Shown here one piece after another: positions 44,788-54,248 of a stretch of DNA of 64,000 nucleotides. Where the stretch lies: contig CP100465.1 in the NCBI GenBank assembly GCA_024227995.1, forward strand, positions 1 through 64,000, in the 5' to 3' direction. The stretch is from Halomicrococcus gelatinilyticus. GTDB lineage: Archaea; Halobacteriota; Halobacteria; Halobacteriales; Haladaptataceae. The notes beneath the pieces are model-generated. The model searched no databases and was not told the DNA's origin. It was given only the letters and a program-made list of their open reading frames with translations. Position numbers and translations under genes: made by a program. Positions within the stretch are counted from its first letter, which is position 1. Every line of letters starts with the position of its first letter.

Positions 44788-45002
44788 ATGTTGCTCCCCA
44801 ACCTGGCGACCACTCCGTTACCGACGAACCCACACTGTTACCGCCACTGGACACTGAGGACTCGATACCCGACCGCCGCGAGTGCGACTGACGTGGTTGC
44901 GTCGATACCGAAGCCGGGTTCGACTACTGCGCGCGCTGTCGGTACAACGACTGCTCGCCCGACCTCGCCCGCTGCGGCCAGGAGGTCGAGATCGATGAGT
45001 AG
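44788..45002 (+). pseudogene. decayed copy of the small Cys-rich protein
   Basis: Related to 16323-16556: the same sequence before the ATG (TTTCTCGATCGGTCGT) and the same Cys half (DYCARCRYNDCSPDLARCGQ). Here the Cys-rich frame has TGA where a Cys codon would be expected (REC-D-stop-RGC), and the ATG is out of frame with it. A frame from 44995 starting MSSEAAGSRGGGDGSG stays open to 45345, but only its first 50 or so residues look protein-like. Confidence 0.5.
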
Positions 45003-45411
45003 CGAGGCCGCAGGGAGCCGCGGCGGTGGCGACGGTAGCGGATTGCTCCCGAAGTTCTGGAACGTCGGCGAGTCCTTCCAGGACAATGTCGTCAATCCGA
45101 CGGGCCACGCGTTCCACCGCCTGGACGCGAGCGCGGACGCGCCCGCCCCTGCCTGTCATGTGACGCCTGTCTATCGTCGCTGGTGGGTCGAAGACCAGGT
45201 ACGCGCCCACGCCAGGCGGACCGTACTGCGGGATGCCCGTCGACTGTCGCGTCGTCGACCGCAGTATCGTCGAAGTGCTTCTGTGCGGGCTGCGCCGAGG
45301 ACTATGGCACACTCGGGCGAGCCGACGCATGTCCAGTTCTACTAGCGTTCTGAGAGAACGGCGTTGGGTATATCGGCAACGTACTTTTCGTTGGTTTCCT
45401 TATACGTGTGT

Positions 45412-46776
45412 ATGACTCACAGTCCGCCGATCCAGGAGCTACATTTCCCGGATGCACCCGACGTCGACCGCGTCCCCGGCCCACGGTCACAGGAACTGCT
45501 TCGAAAACAGGAGGAGATCGACAGCAGCGCCGTCGCCTATCCGAAGAGCATCCCGATCGCCCTCGAAGAGGGGAGAGGAGCGACGGTCCGGGACGTCGAC
45601 GGAAACACGTTCCTCGACTTCTTCGCCGGCATCGGCGTCCTCAACGTCGGTCACTCGAATCCGTACGTCCTCGACGCGGTGCAGGAGCAGACCGGAAAGC
45701 TCGTGCACACGATCGACTTTCCGACCGAGGCTCGACTCGAACTCATCGAGAAGCTGAACGAGATAGCGCCCGTCGACCTGCCGGACGACAATCGGGTCGT
45801 CTTCGGTGGGCCCACCGGGAGCGACGCCATCGAAGCGACGCTCAAGATAGCGAAGTACAACACGGGCAATACGGGACTCATCGCGTTCCGTGGCTCGTAT
45901 CACGGTGCGACGTCCGGGCCACTCAGTCTCGGAGGTGGACGAAAGTACAAGGAGGCGTACGAACCGCTGCTTCCGAACGTGTACCACGCGCCGTATCCGT
46001 ACCCGTTCCGGCAGGGACTCTCGGACGAGGAGGCGCGTGATCGTGCGCTCTCGAACGTTCGCGAGATGGTCGAGGACCCCTACAGCGGCATCGCGGACCC
46101 CGCCGGCATCTGGGTGGAACCGATCCAGGGTGAGGGCGGTATCGTCACGCCACCGGAGGGATTCCTCGGCGGGCTCAAGGAGATAGCGCAGGAGAACGGG
46201 ATTCCGCTCATCGTCGACGAGATCCAGTCCGGATTCGGTCGCACCGGCGAGTGGTTCGCGACCGAACGGGAGGGCGTGACGCCCGACATCATGCCGATGG
46301 CGAAGGCGATCGGTGGAATCGGACTGCCCCTGTCTGCGACGATGTACCGGGAGGAACTCGACACGTGGGAAGCCGGCGGGCACGTCGGCACCTATCGCGG
46401 CAACGTGCCGGCGATGCGCGCGGGGACCCGAGCGATCGAGTACATCCAGGAGCACGACCTGCTCGCTCACGCTCGCGAGATGGGGTCGTACATCCGCGGT
46501 CGGTTGCGAGACGCTGCCGACGAGACGCCGCGTATCGCGGAGGTTCGCGGAAGAGGGCTCTTCATCGGCGCGGAGTTCGTCGACGACGACGGGCAGTCGG
46601 ACAAACAGCTGGTGAACGACATCCAGCAACACTGTTACGAGCGCGGCGTCCTGGTCTGGACCGCTGGCAGGGAGGGGAACGTGCTCCGGCTCATCCCGCC
46701 ACTCGTCATCACGGAAGACCAGGCCGAAACGGGGATGGACGTCGTCGTCGACGCCGTCGAAACCCACACCGGGTAG
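45412..46776 (+). CDS. class-III aminotransferase (PLP)
   Basis: 454 residues of the GABA/diaminobutyrate/ornithine aminotransferase subgroup. The small-domain start [35 protein letters not shown], the cofactor loop [18 protein letters not shown], the Asp-containing [14 protein letters not shown] and the PLP-Lys segment [15 protein letters not shown] are all intact. The donor may be an omega-amino acid; the exact substrate is open. It faces an amidase and the oxoprolinase locus, so a role in nitrogen-compound breakdown fits. I start at MTHSPPIQ, just after AT-rich sequence. Confidence 0.9.
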   Translation: MTHSPPIQELHFPDAPDVDRVPGPRSQELLRKQEEIDSSAVAYPKSIPIALEEGRGATVRDVDGNTFLDFFAGIGVLNVGHSNPYVLDAVQEQTGKLVHTIDFPTEARLELIEKLNEIAPVDLPDDNRVVFGGPTGSDAIEATLKIAKYNTGNTGLIAFRGSYHGATSGPLSLGGGRKYKEAYEPLLPNVYHAPYPYPFRQGLSDEEARDRALSNVREMVEDPYSGIADPAGIWVEPIQGEGGIVTPPEGFLGGLKEIAQENGIPLIVDEIQSGFGRTGEWFATEREGVTPDIMPMAKAIGGIGLPLSATMYREELDTWEAGGHVGTYRGNVPAMRAGTRAIEYIQEHDLLAHAREMGSYIRGRLRDAADETPRIAEVRGRGLFIGAEFVDDDGQSDKQLVNDIQQHCYERGVLVWTAGREGNVLRLIPPLVITEDQAETGMDVVVDAVETHTG

Positions 46777-46879
46777 TAACACCCCCCAATTTCGATAGCA
46801 ACGGGTCGTCACTCACCGTTCAGGTGGGAGACCGGTTCGGTGAGAGCTCCGGAGTGCGAAACCGAAGATCCGGTGCGTC

Positions 46880-48394
46880 TCAGTCGTCGGAGTCCAGCGT
46901 CGGCGTCGTGTCCGGGACGGCGCGGTGGTCGTCTTGCTGTTCGTACGAGTAGGCGAGTTCGAGCAGCGTCGCCTCGTCGTAGGGTTTCCCGACGAGTTCG
47001 ACGCCGACCGGAAGCCCGTCGTCGGTCAGGCCTGCCGGTATCGACATGGCACAGCAACCGGCCTGGGAGGCGATGACCGTGTTGGTCGGGAACGTGAGCG
47101 TATCGAGTGCGCCGGATTCCACCGCCTCCGCTTTCGGCGGCACGACCTGGACGTCGGGACAGAGGAGTGCATCGAGTCGGTCTTCAGCGAACGCGTCGAG
47201 CAGGATGCGCTGGAAGGTGTCCTGGAGGACGATTTTGCGCCAGTAGTCCGGGTCGTCTGCCGGGTCCGCCGGTCCCTCCGCGATTCCCTCGAAGAGGTCG
47301 AGCAGGTCGTGGTACTGCCCCTGCTCGTAGAGCTCCTCGACCGATTCGACCGGTGCGTCCGGTCGGCTGGCGAGGAACTCGTCGATGTCTCGCTTCGACT
47401 GGACGAGGTAGAGCGAGGTGTCCTCGACGTACTGGAAGACGTCGGGCACCTCGACCGGGTCGACGATCTCGGCACCGGCGTCGTCCATCAGTTCGATCGC
47501 GTCTGCGACGAGGTCGTTGACCGGCGCGGCGTCCGCATCGGAATCGTCGCCGAACGCGTCGCGGAGGATGCCGATCCGGGCGCCCTCGAGGCCGTCTTCG
47601 GCGAGCTGGTCGACGTACGTCCCGTCGACGTGCGTCAGTTCGTTCGTGACGGTGTACGGGTCGTCCGGATCGTAGCCCGCGAGTACGTCGAGCAACTGCG
47701 CGGTCTCTTTCACCGTTCTCGTCATCGGTCCGGGAGTGTCCTGCGAGACCACCAGCGGCGACATCCCGGTTCTGCTGATCAGCCCTGGGGTGACGCGGAG
47801 GCCGACGAGGTTCGTGAACGACGCCGGGAGGCGAATCGATCCGCCGGTGTCCTCGCCGATGCCGACCGTCGCGAAGTTCGCGGCCACGGCAGCAGCGGTT
47901 CCGCTGCTCGACCCGCCAGGGTCGCGGTCGAGCGCGTACGGGTTCTTCGTCCGCCCGTGAGCGGACGAGAACGCGAACCAGGAGGTGGCCCAGTCGGGGA
48001 GGTTCGTCTTCGCGAGGACGATCGCGCCCGCGTCTTCGAGGGCGTCGACGATGGTCGCGTTCTGCTCGGGCACGTAGTCCTCGAAGGCGACGGACCCGAA
48101 CGTCGTGGTGAGGTCCTCCGTCTCGACCTGGTCTTTGACGACGACCGGGATTCCGTGCAGTGGGCCGACGAACTCGCCGGTGTCGTCCAGTCGCTCGTCG
48201 AGGTCGGCGGCCCGCTCTCGTGCATGGGAGTTCGTCGTGATGATCGACCGTATCTCCGGGCCGTCGTCGTCGTAGGCGTCGATGCGTTCGAGATACCGTT
48301 CGACGAGTTCTTCGCTCGTGAGGTCGCCCGCCCGGTACGCGTCGTGAATCTCGTCTATCGTCGTTTCCAGGACTTCGAATGGTGGTGCTGACAT
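46880..48394 (-). CDS. amidase-signature family hydrolase
   Basis: 504 residues. The Ser-cisSer-Lys triad is visible: catalytic Lys in GIPVVVKDQVET and the Ser-rich GGSSSGTAAAVAANFATVGIGEDTGGSIRLPAS. The AS core spans about residues 60-480. Probably hydrolyses a small amide; GatA identity is unlikely, since no GatB or GatC is near. It is divergent from pxpA with a 260-bp spacer and may feed the oxoprolinase pathway (inference). Confidence 0.88.
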   Translation of the reverse strand: MSAPPFEVLETTIDEIHDAYRAGDLTSEELVERYLERIDAYDDDGPEIRSIITTNSHARERAADLDERLDDTGEFVGPLHGIPVVVKDQVETEDLTTTFGSVAFEDYVPEQNATIVDALEDAGAIVLAKTNLPDWATSWFAFSSAHGRTKNPYALDRDPGGSSSGTAAAVAANFATVGIGEDTGGSIRLPASFTNLVGLRVTPGLISRTGMSPLVVSQDTPGPMTRTVKETAQLLDVLAGYDPDDPYTVTNELTHVDGTYVDQLAEDGLEGARIGILRDAFGDDSDADAAPVNDLVADAIELMDDAGAEIVDPVEVPDVFQYVEDTSLYLVQSKRDIDEFLASRPDAPVESVEELYEQGQYHDLLDLFEGIAEGPADPADDPDYWRKIVLQDTFQRILLDAFAEDRLDALLCPDVQVVPPKAEAVESGALDTLTFPTNTVIASQAGCCAMSIPAGLTDDGLPVGVELVGKPYDEATLLELAYSYEQQDDHRAVPDTTPTLDSDD

Positions 48395-48654
48395 CGATGT
48401 CTTCCGGATACCAGTCGACTCACAGCGACGATAATGTTGCCGTGGATATCGCGGCGTGCACGCTTAGTTCAACCGGGCTGGTGCGGATACGTTCGCGATA
48501 GAGCGCTCGACGGGTCTGGCCCTATTCGGTCGAACGGCTTCGACCCTGGCAGAGTCCCGGACGAACTTCGTCCGACGCGGATTGGGCGCGCTGAGACGGA
48601 CAGACGGGCTTGCGCGCCGATAGATGTAGGCTGATTCGGGTCGAACGCGCTACC

Positions 48655-49416
48655 ATGGCGACGAAGATCGACGTCAACTGCGACATGGGCGAGAGTTTCG
48701 GCCACTACACGCTGGGGAGCGACGAGTCCGTGATGCCCTACATCACCTCGGCCAACATCGCCGCCGGGTACCACGCGGGCGACCCGCACGTGATGAACGA
48801 GACCGTTCGGTTGGCCGCGGACCACGACGTGAGCGTGGGCGTCCATCCCGGACTCCCGGACAAGATGGGGTTCGGGCGTCGGACGATGGACGCCTCCCCC
48901 GAGGAAGTGCGCGACTACGTGACCTACCAGCTGGGGGCGCTTCGCGCGTTCGCCAACCAGCACGACGTTCCGTTCCAGCACGTGAAACCCCACGGCGCGA
49001 TGTACTCGATGCTCTCGGAGAGCGAGGACCACGCTCGCGCCGTCATCGAAGGAATCCTCGACGTGGACGAGGACCTCATCTACCTCGCGACGGACATGCA
49101 CATCTACGAGGTCACGGAGGAGTATCCGATCCGCGCCGTCTTCGAGGGATACGTCGACATCGACTACCGGCCCGACCGGAGTCTCATCGTGGAGCAACAC
49201 AACGAGGGCCGCGACCCCGACCTGGTCGCGGACCGGTTCGTGGACATCGTGACGGAGGGACGGGTCGAGGCAGTGAACGGCGAATACGTCGACGTGCCCG
49301 CCGACAGCATCTGCATTCACGGCGACAATCCGAACGCGGTCGAGGTGCTGGCGGAGATCCACGAACGACTCGACGACGAGAACATCGAACTGGCGAGTCT
49401 CGACGAACTCGCCTGA
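48655..49416 (+). CDS. pxpA: 5-oxoprolinase subunit A (LamB/YcsF)
   Basis: 253 residues, typical LamB/YcsF length. Motifs: KIDVNCDMGESFGHY, SANIAAGYHAGDPHVM, GVHPGLPDKMGFGRR and HVKPHGAMYSML, the conserved metal/active-site segments. PxpA acts with PxpBC to open 5-oxoproline to glutamate. It is the only plus-strand member of the locus and converges on the BCCP gene with 8 bp between stops. The start at 48655 gives the canonical N-terminus. Confidence 0.93.
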   Translation: MATKIDVNCDMGESFGHYTLGSDESVMPYITSANIAAGYHAGDPHVMNETVRLAADHDVSVGVHPGLPDKMGFGRRTMDASPEEVRDYVTYQLGALRAFANQHDVPFQHVKPHGAMYSMLSESEDHARAVIEGILDVDEDLIYLATDMHIYEVTEEYPIRAVFEGYVDIDYRPDRSLIVEQHNEGRDPDLVADRFVDIVTEGRVEAVNGEYVDVPADSICIHGDNPNAVEVLAEIHERLDDENIELASLDELA

Positions 49417-49424
49417 GGTACCGC

Positions 49425-49673
49425 CTAGTCGGGAGCGATCTCGACGACGACGTCGCCTGCCGCGACGTCCTCCTCGTCGTCGACGAGGAACTGCTGGACG
49501 GTCCCGGCCTCGCTCGTCGTGATGTCGTTGTACTGTTTCATCACCTCGACGAGTCCGACGGTGTCGCCTGCCTCGACGTGGTCGCCCTCCTCGACGAACG
49601 GTTCCTCGTCCGGGTCCGGGCGTCGATAGAACACGCCCGGCATCGGTGCCTTCACTTCGTTGGTGTCGGTCAT
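49425..49673 (-). CDS. accB: biotin carboxyl carrier protein (BCCP)
   Basis: 82 residues. A biotinyl domain with VEVMKQYNDI (biotinylated Lys in the EVMK motif) flanked by PMPGVFYRRPDPDEEPFVEEGDHVEAGDTV and GTVQQFLVDDEEDVAAGDVVVEI. It is a minimal carrier without the long linker of classical AccB. Together with AccC and PxpBC it predicts a biotin-dependent carboxylation step in the oxoproline pathway. Confidence 0.92.
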   Translation of the reverse strand: MTDTNEVKAPMPGVFYRRPDPDEEPFVEEGDHVEAGDTVGLVEVMKQYNDITTSEAGTVQQFLVDDEEDVAAGDVVVEIAPD

Positions 49674-49773
49674 TGAGTGTGCCTCTCTACTCGCCCCGAA
49701 ATCACTTCACTGTTGGTTCGCGTCGATGCTGGTCGTCGACGTCCGTTCGCACGTTCGTTCACGGTCGGTTGCA

Positions 49774-49860
49774 CGTTCGGTTCGTTCGTGGTCTGTTGCA
49801 CGTCCGGTTCGTTCGTGGTCTGTTGCACGTCCGGTTCGTCCGTGGGTCGTGGCGCGCCCG
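49774..49860. repeat. 27-bp tandem repeat between pxpC and BCCP
   Basis: About three units of 27 bp (GGTTCGTTCGTGGTCTGTTG plus CACGTCC, decaying at the third) in the 210-bp gap between the pxpC stop and the BCCP start. On the minus strand it can be read as a 9-residue repeat (TNEPDVQQT), but that frame is not a gene. A minisatellite of this kind may change in number. Confidence 0.7.
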
Positions 49861-49884
49861 GGTCGGTCGTGGTCCGTCGCGCGG

Positions 49885-50850
49885 TCACAGCGACGAGCGG
49901 ATCGCGTCGAGTCGTTCCTCGTGCGCGTGCCGTGCTTCGTGGGCCGCCTCGACGGAGACGGCCTCGAAGTGGACGGACTGGTTCGTCTGTCGCTGTGCCA
50001 GCCGGTTGCGGTCGACGCTGATGACGGTGCCGACGGTGACGTACCCGCCACCGGTCACGGCATCGCGCATGAGGACGATTGGCTGTTCCGGCACCTGGAT
50101 CGACCCGACCGGGTAGCCGAGGTCTACCACGTTCGACGGATTTGTGCCGGCACCGAACGGCTGCTCTCGCGGTTCGAACTCGATGTCCGGACCCTCCAGC
50201 CGGTAGCCGACGCGGTCGGCTTCGGCGGAGACGGTCCACTCGGAGTCGAGCAGCGCGGTTCGCCCGTCGTCCGTGAGACGGTAGTCACAGAGCCCCGTCA
50301 CGACGCGGATGGGCTCGGACGGGTCGTACGTCGGTCGACGGTCGTCGGGGACCGACCGGCCGTCGACGGCCGTCGAGTCGACGCTCGACGCACCGACCGG
50401 GAGTCTGTCACCTGCTTCGAGGGCGCGCCCCTCGTGGCCGCCGAGGGAGACGAGGGTGTACGTCGAGCGACTCCCCATGTACTCCGGGACGTCGATGCCG
50501 CCGGCGACGGCGAGGTAGGTGCGCGCGCCATCCTCGGCGAAGGCCAGCGACAGTTCGCTCCCCGCGTCCACGGCGTGCGCGGTCCACAGCGACAGGTCCT
50601 CGCCGTCGAGCGTCGCTCCCATGCTCGCGCCGGTGATGGCGACAACTGCGTCCTCGGTGAACTCGAGCGTCGCTCCCTGGTAGGTCATCTCGAGAACGGC
50701 CGCGTCGTCGTCGTTGCCGACGAGCACGTTCGCGACGCGCCCGGCGAACTGGTCCATCGTCCCCGACGGCGGCATCCCGATGTGGTAGTGGCCGTGTCGC
50801 CCCAGGTCCTGGACGGTCGTGGACAGGCCGCCGTCCGTGACTTCGATCAT
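49885..50850 (-). CDS. pxpC: 5-oxoprolinase subunit C (carboxyltransferase)
   Basis: 321 residues of the KipA/biotin-dependent carboxyltransferase family. Motifs: TTVQDLGRHGHYHIGMPPSGTMD, GNDDDAAVLEMTYQGATLEF and GYPVGSIQVPEQPIVLMRDAVTGGGY. It pairs with PxpB; the start overlaps the pxpB stop (ATGA). The longer open frame upstream belongs to pxpB read out of frame and is excluded. Confidence 0.92.
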   Translation of the reverse strand: MIEVTDGGLSTTVQDLGRHGHYHIGMPPSGTMDQFAGRVANVLVGNDDDAAVLEMTYQGATLEFTEDAVVAITGASMGATLDGEDLSLWTAHAVDAGSELSLAFAEDGARTYLAVAGGIDVPEYMGSRSTYTLVSLGGHEGRALEAGDRLPVGASSVDSTAVDGRSVPDDRRPTYDPSEPIRVVTGLCDYRLTDDGRTALLDSEWTVSAEADRVGYRLEGPDIEFEPREQPFGAGTNPSNVVDLGYPVGSIQVPEQPIVLMRDAVTGGGYVTVGTVISVDRNRLAQRQTNQSVHFEAVSVEAAHEARHAHEERLDAIRSSL

Positions 50851-51734
50851 GCTGTCATCTCCTGTAGCTCCCGGTTGTAGCCCTCCGGGTCGGCGTAGAA
50901 CTCCGACGGTTCGAACTCCGTCGTCTCGTACGTGTACTCGAAGGCGTCGTCGTCGACGTCTTCGCGGATGGCGTCGTACTCCTCGCGGTCGATGGCCCGG
51001 AAGTTCAGCACGTCTCCGGGATTCGGGAAGACGATGGAGTCCTGGAAGTCGGGAAGGGACTGGTCGCCGTCGAACACCTCGACCGGCGTCCGGCCGAACA
51101 GCTGGTAGCCGCCCGCCCCCTTGACGGGATAGATCGCGGTGAACGCCCCGCCGAAGCCGACCGCCCGCGACGGGGTCTCGGTCCGCGGCTGGACGTACTT
51201 CGGAACCTCGATCTGCCGGTCGCGAGACACCATCTGGAAACACCACGGCAGCCCCGGCACGAACCCGATCATCGTCACCATGTGGGGCGCGCCCGTGTGG
51301 GCGTCGACGAACTCCTCGACGGAGTCGAAGTCGTTGATGCGGGCGGCGTACTCCAGGTCGGTCGAGTCGGGGTCCTGGTGGCGGTCTCGGAACTGCATCA
51401 GCGTCTCGTGGGTCCACGGGTCGTCGTAGAGGATGGGCACGTCGATGACGCGAGCGTCCCACGTGTACTCCGTGGTGTCGATCTCCTCGTCGAGTGCCTG
51501 CAGCTTCTCGATGAGGGTCGATGGGTCGAGGACGTCGGGGTCGACGTGGACGAGATACGACGCGTTCGCGGGACAGACCTCCGTGACGCCGTCGAGGTCT
51601 TGCTGGCGTAACTGTTTCGTTATCGACATCGCCTTGAAGTTGGCTTCGAGGCTCATCTCCTGGGCCAACTCGACGAACACGTAGTCGTCTGCTCCGTGTT
51701 CGTACCGTGGCTCTGGCAGGGTCGTCCGCTCCAT
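50847..51734 (-). CDS. pxpB: 5-oxoprolinase subunit B (KipI)
   Basis: 295 residues of the KipI/AHS1 family. Motifs: VFVELAQEMSLEANFKAMSI at the start, and FVPGLPWCFQM, PRTETPSRAVGFGGAFTAIYPVKGAGGYQLFGRTPV in the carboxyltransferase-like domain. It is the first gene after the 4.3-kb insertion and has only about 90 bp of its own upstream sequence, so its original link with accC is broken. Confidence 0.92.
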   Translation of the reverse strand: MERTTLPEPRYEHGADDYVFVELAQEMSLEANFKAMSITKQLRQQDLDGVTEVCPANASYLVHVDPDVLDPSTLIEKLQALDEEIDTTEYTWDARVIDVPILYDDPWTHETLMQFRDRHQDPDSTDLEYAARINDFDSVEEFVDAHTGAPHMVTMIGFVPGLPWCFQMVSRDRQIEVPKYVQPRTETPSRAVGFGGAFTAIYPVKGAGGYQLFGRTPVEVFDGDQSLPDFQDSIVFPNPGDVLNFRAIDREEYDAIREDVDDDAFEYTYETTEFEPSEFYADPEGYNRELQEMTA

Positions 51735-51884
51735 CGTTAGTCAACTCCTAACATGGTATACGGTAATAAGGGTTGAACGGCCGCATATACCTTACCGCTA
51801 CGCAAACGCCAGGAGGGCGAATCAGTCGAACCGGCTCTGTTGAAATCCTTAGTGAGTTACAGGTTCAGTCGGTAGTTTGAGTAG

Positions 51885-52706
51885 ATGCAGACCCTCCCAA
51901 AGTCTCGGTTGCTCCGATTTGTCGAGGAAGCATTTCAATTAGCACAACGTGCCGTAGCTCGATACTCTTCGAAGTTCTCGAAACAACGCTATACGCTCCA
52001 TCAGGACATCGTTCTCCTCTGTCTCAAAGTTCGAAAGGATACAACGTATCGAGCACTCCTTGACGAACTCATCGAAATGCCCCGCATTCGGAGCGGGATT
52101 AATCTCACTGAACTGCCTGCCCCACCAACACTGTACAAAGCGTTCGATAGACTCGATATAGCTGTCTGGCGAGTGCTGCTCAATCTATCTGTTTCACTGC
52201 TCCCGACTAACGGCGTTGCGGGGATTGATGCTTCGGGATTCGACCGCAGTCACGCCTCAAAACACTACACGAAACGAGCCAAACTCACGATTCAGCAACT
52301 CAAAGTAACACTGCTAGTCGATTCCAAAGTGAATGCAGTCCTTGATTTACACGTGACGACGACACGAAAACACGATAGCCAGATCGCTCCGTCGTTGATC
52401 AAACGCAACCCCGAGACTATCGACATCCTGCTCGGGGACAAAGGCTACGACGACCAGAAAATCAGACAGCTTGCCCGTCAACACGAGATTCGTCCACTAA
52501 TTAAGCATCGTGAGTTCACATCGCTTCACCAGGCATGGAATGCACGCTTAGACGCCGATCTCTACGGCAAACGGAGTCAATCAGAGACAGTCAACTCGAC
52601 GCTCAAGCGGAAGTACGGCGCGTTCGTCCGTTCACGACGTTGGTGGAAGCAGTTCCGTGAACTCACTCTTGCGTGTATCGTCCACAATCTTGACCAAGCA
52701 ATCTAA
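51885..52706 (+). CDS. IS5-type transposase of the cargo element
   Basis: 273 residues, intact. An N-terminal helical domain (MQTLPKSRLLRFVEEAFQLA ... DIVLLCLKVRKDTTYRALLDELIEM) precedes the DDE core: GIDASGFDRSH, LLGDKGYDDQK, SQSETVNSTLKRKYGAF. It starts 52 bp inside the left inverted repeat. It is the only intact transposase of this family in the window and could act on all three elements through their shared ends (inference). Confidence 0.92.
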   Translation: MQTLPKSRLLRFVEEAFQLAQRAVARYSSKFSKQRYTLHQDIVLLCLKVRKDTTYRALLDELIEMPRIRSGINLTELPAPPTLYKAFDRLDIAVWRVLLNLSVSLLPTNGVAGIDASGFDRSHASKHYTKRAKLTIQQLKVTLLVDSKVNAVLDLHVTTTRKHDSQIAPSLIKRNPETIDILLGDKGYDDQKIRQLARQHEIRPLIKHREFTSLHQAWNARLDADLYGKRSQSETVNSTLKRKYGAFVRSRRWWKQFRELTLACIVHNLDQAI

Positions 52707-52925
52707 CGACCATTAAAGGGCAAGTAATGATCGGTAAGTGTGCCTCTTACCAGATGTTCGTCAGAAGTGCCGTGCAAGATACGATGCGCGAATACAGTAT
52801 CGGACCAACTTTCGATTCGGGTCAGTCAAATCGGTCAGTACCGAGAATGAAGACGACGAACAATACAAATTCGTACAATACGGCTGATTTAGGTCGAACG
52901 AAGGAGAAGTCGATCCGATATTCTG

Positions 52926-53333
52926 TCACTCGTAGGCCTCGTACGGCTCGACCAACGTCAGGAGATCTTGTTCCAGTTCACCGCCAACAAACCGGACGTG
53001 CCCCGTTTCAGCCTCGTAGTCGATTATCCGAGCCTCCTCCAGTTTTGGAAGATGAGTATGGTGAAGTGCGATTCGGACGCGTTGTTGGTGTTCGTCTGAC
53101 TCCCGTCTCGGGTCTTCGTTCCGAACCCGGTCTGCAACGCGACCTACGAGCGCATCGTATTCCAGTGTCTTCTCAGAAGCGTTGTCCAACGCGTTAAGGG
53201 TGGCGCGTCGGTGTTCGTTCGCTACTGCCGACAGAATCGTATCGGGGGAGAGCGATCTCTCACGCCCCGAAGAACCGGCACCCTCATCAATTGACTGTAT
53301 ATCACGTGTCCCCAGCTCTCGACTCTCATCCAT
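52926..53333 (-). CDS. DUF7344-like HTH protein (transposon cargo)
   Basis: About 135 residues. The core LSPDTILSAVANEHRRATLNALDNA ... LPKLEEARIIDYEAETGHVRF is the winged-helix domain of the haloarchaeal DUF7344/ArsR type. The start at MDESRELGT is preferred to MGPRYVS seven codons earlier. It lies downstream of the leftward HTH_10 gene; a CATGGTGCATAATGG site sits 38 bp upstream. Confidence 0.75.
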   Translation of the reverse strand: MDESRELGTRDIQSIDEGAGSSGRERSLSPDTILSAVANEHRRATLNALDNASEKTLEYDALVGRVADRVRNEDPRRESDEHQQRVRIALHHTHLPKLEEARIIDYEAETGHVRFVGGELEQDLLTLVEPYEAYE

Positions 53334-53370
53334 ACTCACATAGCGTGGTCCCATCTGCCTGGCTCTGTCC

Positions 53371-53385
53371 CATGGTGCATAATGG
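53371..53385. promoter_or_regulatory. CATGGTG-type operator, copy 1
   Basis: CATGGTGCATAATGG, an imperfect match to the perfect palindrome at 54103, located before the small HTH gene (start 53333). Confidence 0.4.
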
Positions 53386-53391
53386 AAACAG

Positions 53392-54057
53392 TCAGTCCAT
53401 TTCCGCTGTTGATTCGGGCGTGAGAAGTGCGTACCTCCCGAACGTCCCAATGGCACGACGCAGTCGCTCCGTCACTGCTTGATCGGAAATTCCGAGTTCG
53501 TCAGCTAACTCTGCGGTCGTACACCCTCGTGGAATGTCGTAGTATCCCCTTCGAATGGCAAGCGTCAACGCTTCCCGTTGGGGCTCACTCAGGCCGTGCC
53601 ACGAACCAGCATCGGGGTCCGTCGGATTGTATATACGGGTCAATTCCAGGGAGATGTGCGCATCCTCACAACAGGTCTGGCATTGACTAAACGCTTCGCG
53701 GTTTGAGAATCGTATCTCGAAATTCCACCCTTCCGACGATCCAGTCGCACCCAGTATCTGCCCGTCGTGTTCCAGGATGCACTGAAAAAGGTGGTCCTGG
53801 CTTGCATCCCAGTCGAGCCTGAGCAACGTCCGGTCGTCGAACACGTCCACCTCCGTGACGCTATTAACCGTTGGATAGCGCTCGACCGTTTCGAGAAACC
53901 CGTTTCCGACCGGTTCGTAGACCCAGAAGAGCGGCACGGTGACGTCCCCACTCGGGACGAGCGTTTCGAGTTCGATTGCCGACGCATCCTCTAGACTGAG
54001 GATTTGCCCGAGTTCAAAAGCATCGGATGGGATGCGAATCTCCGTTATTACACTCAT
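53392..54057 (-). CDS. HTH_10 regulator (transposon cargo, leftward)
   Basis: 221 residues. An N-terminal Bat-type domain (MSVITEIRIPSDAFELGQIL ... ELETLVPSGDVTVPLFWVYEP) and a C-terminal HTH_10 (LSEPQREALTLAIRRGYYDIPRGCTTAELADELGISDQAVTERLRR). The start is set at MSVITEI, since upstream in-frame codons lie in the divergent promoter. It is a paralogue of the rightward gene 54249-54893, both facing away from a shared spacer with operator-like palindromes. Confidence 0.88.
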   Translation of the reverse strand: MSVITEIRIPSDAFELGQILSLEDASAIELETLVPSGDVTVPLFWVYEPVGNGFLETVERYPTVNSVTEVDVFDDRTLLRLDWDASQDHLFQCILEHDGQILGATGSSEGWNFEIRFSNREAFSQCQTCCEDAHISLELTRIYNPTDPDAGSWHGLSEPQREALTLAIRRGYYDIPRGCTTAELADELGISDQAVTERLRRAIGTFGRYALLTPESTAEMD

Positions 54058-54102
54058 GCTCGCTTGTGCGACTAGATTGTCCGGTTGCACAAAAGGAGAT
54101 GA

Positions 54103-54116
54103 CATGGTGCACCATG
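54103..54116. promoter_or_regulatory. CATGGTGCACCATG palindrome, copy 2
   Basis: A perfect 14-bp palindrome between the two divergent HTH_10 genes. Related, less perfect copies lie at 53371 and 54198. This spacing around both starts suggests autoregulation by one or both regulators. Confidence 0.55.
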
Positions 54117-54197
54117 GCCATCCGGGTGCCAGAGGTGCACCCCGCTCGCAGCGCACACCATCTCGGCCAGCAACGGTGCGTTGACTCGTCTCGAAGC

Positions 54198-54209
54198 CAT
54201 GGTACACCA
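54198..54209. promoter_or_regulatory. CATGGTG-type operator, copy 3
   Basis: CATGGTACACCA, a near match to the 54103 palindrome, 40 bp before the start of the rightward HTH_10 gene. Confidence 0.4.
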
Positions 54210-54248
54210 CCCATGCCGGTTATTCGTCTGCCAGACGAAGTCTTCCGC

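Noticed and set aside
44788..45002. possible selenocysteine TGA in the Cys-rich copy
   Set aside because: Haloarchaea have no known selenocysteine system and the copy is also frameshifted relative to its ATG, so a pseudogene is simpler.
49670..50239. minus-strand frame encoding the 9-residue repeat
   Set aside because: It overlaps pxpC out of frame and has basic, unstructured sequence; the repeat is treated as intergenic.
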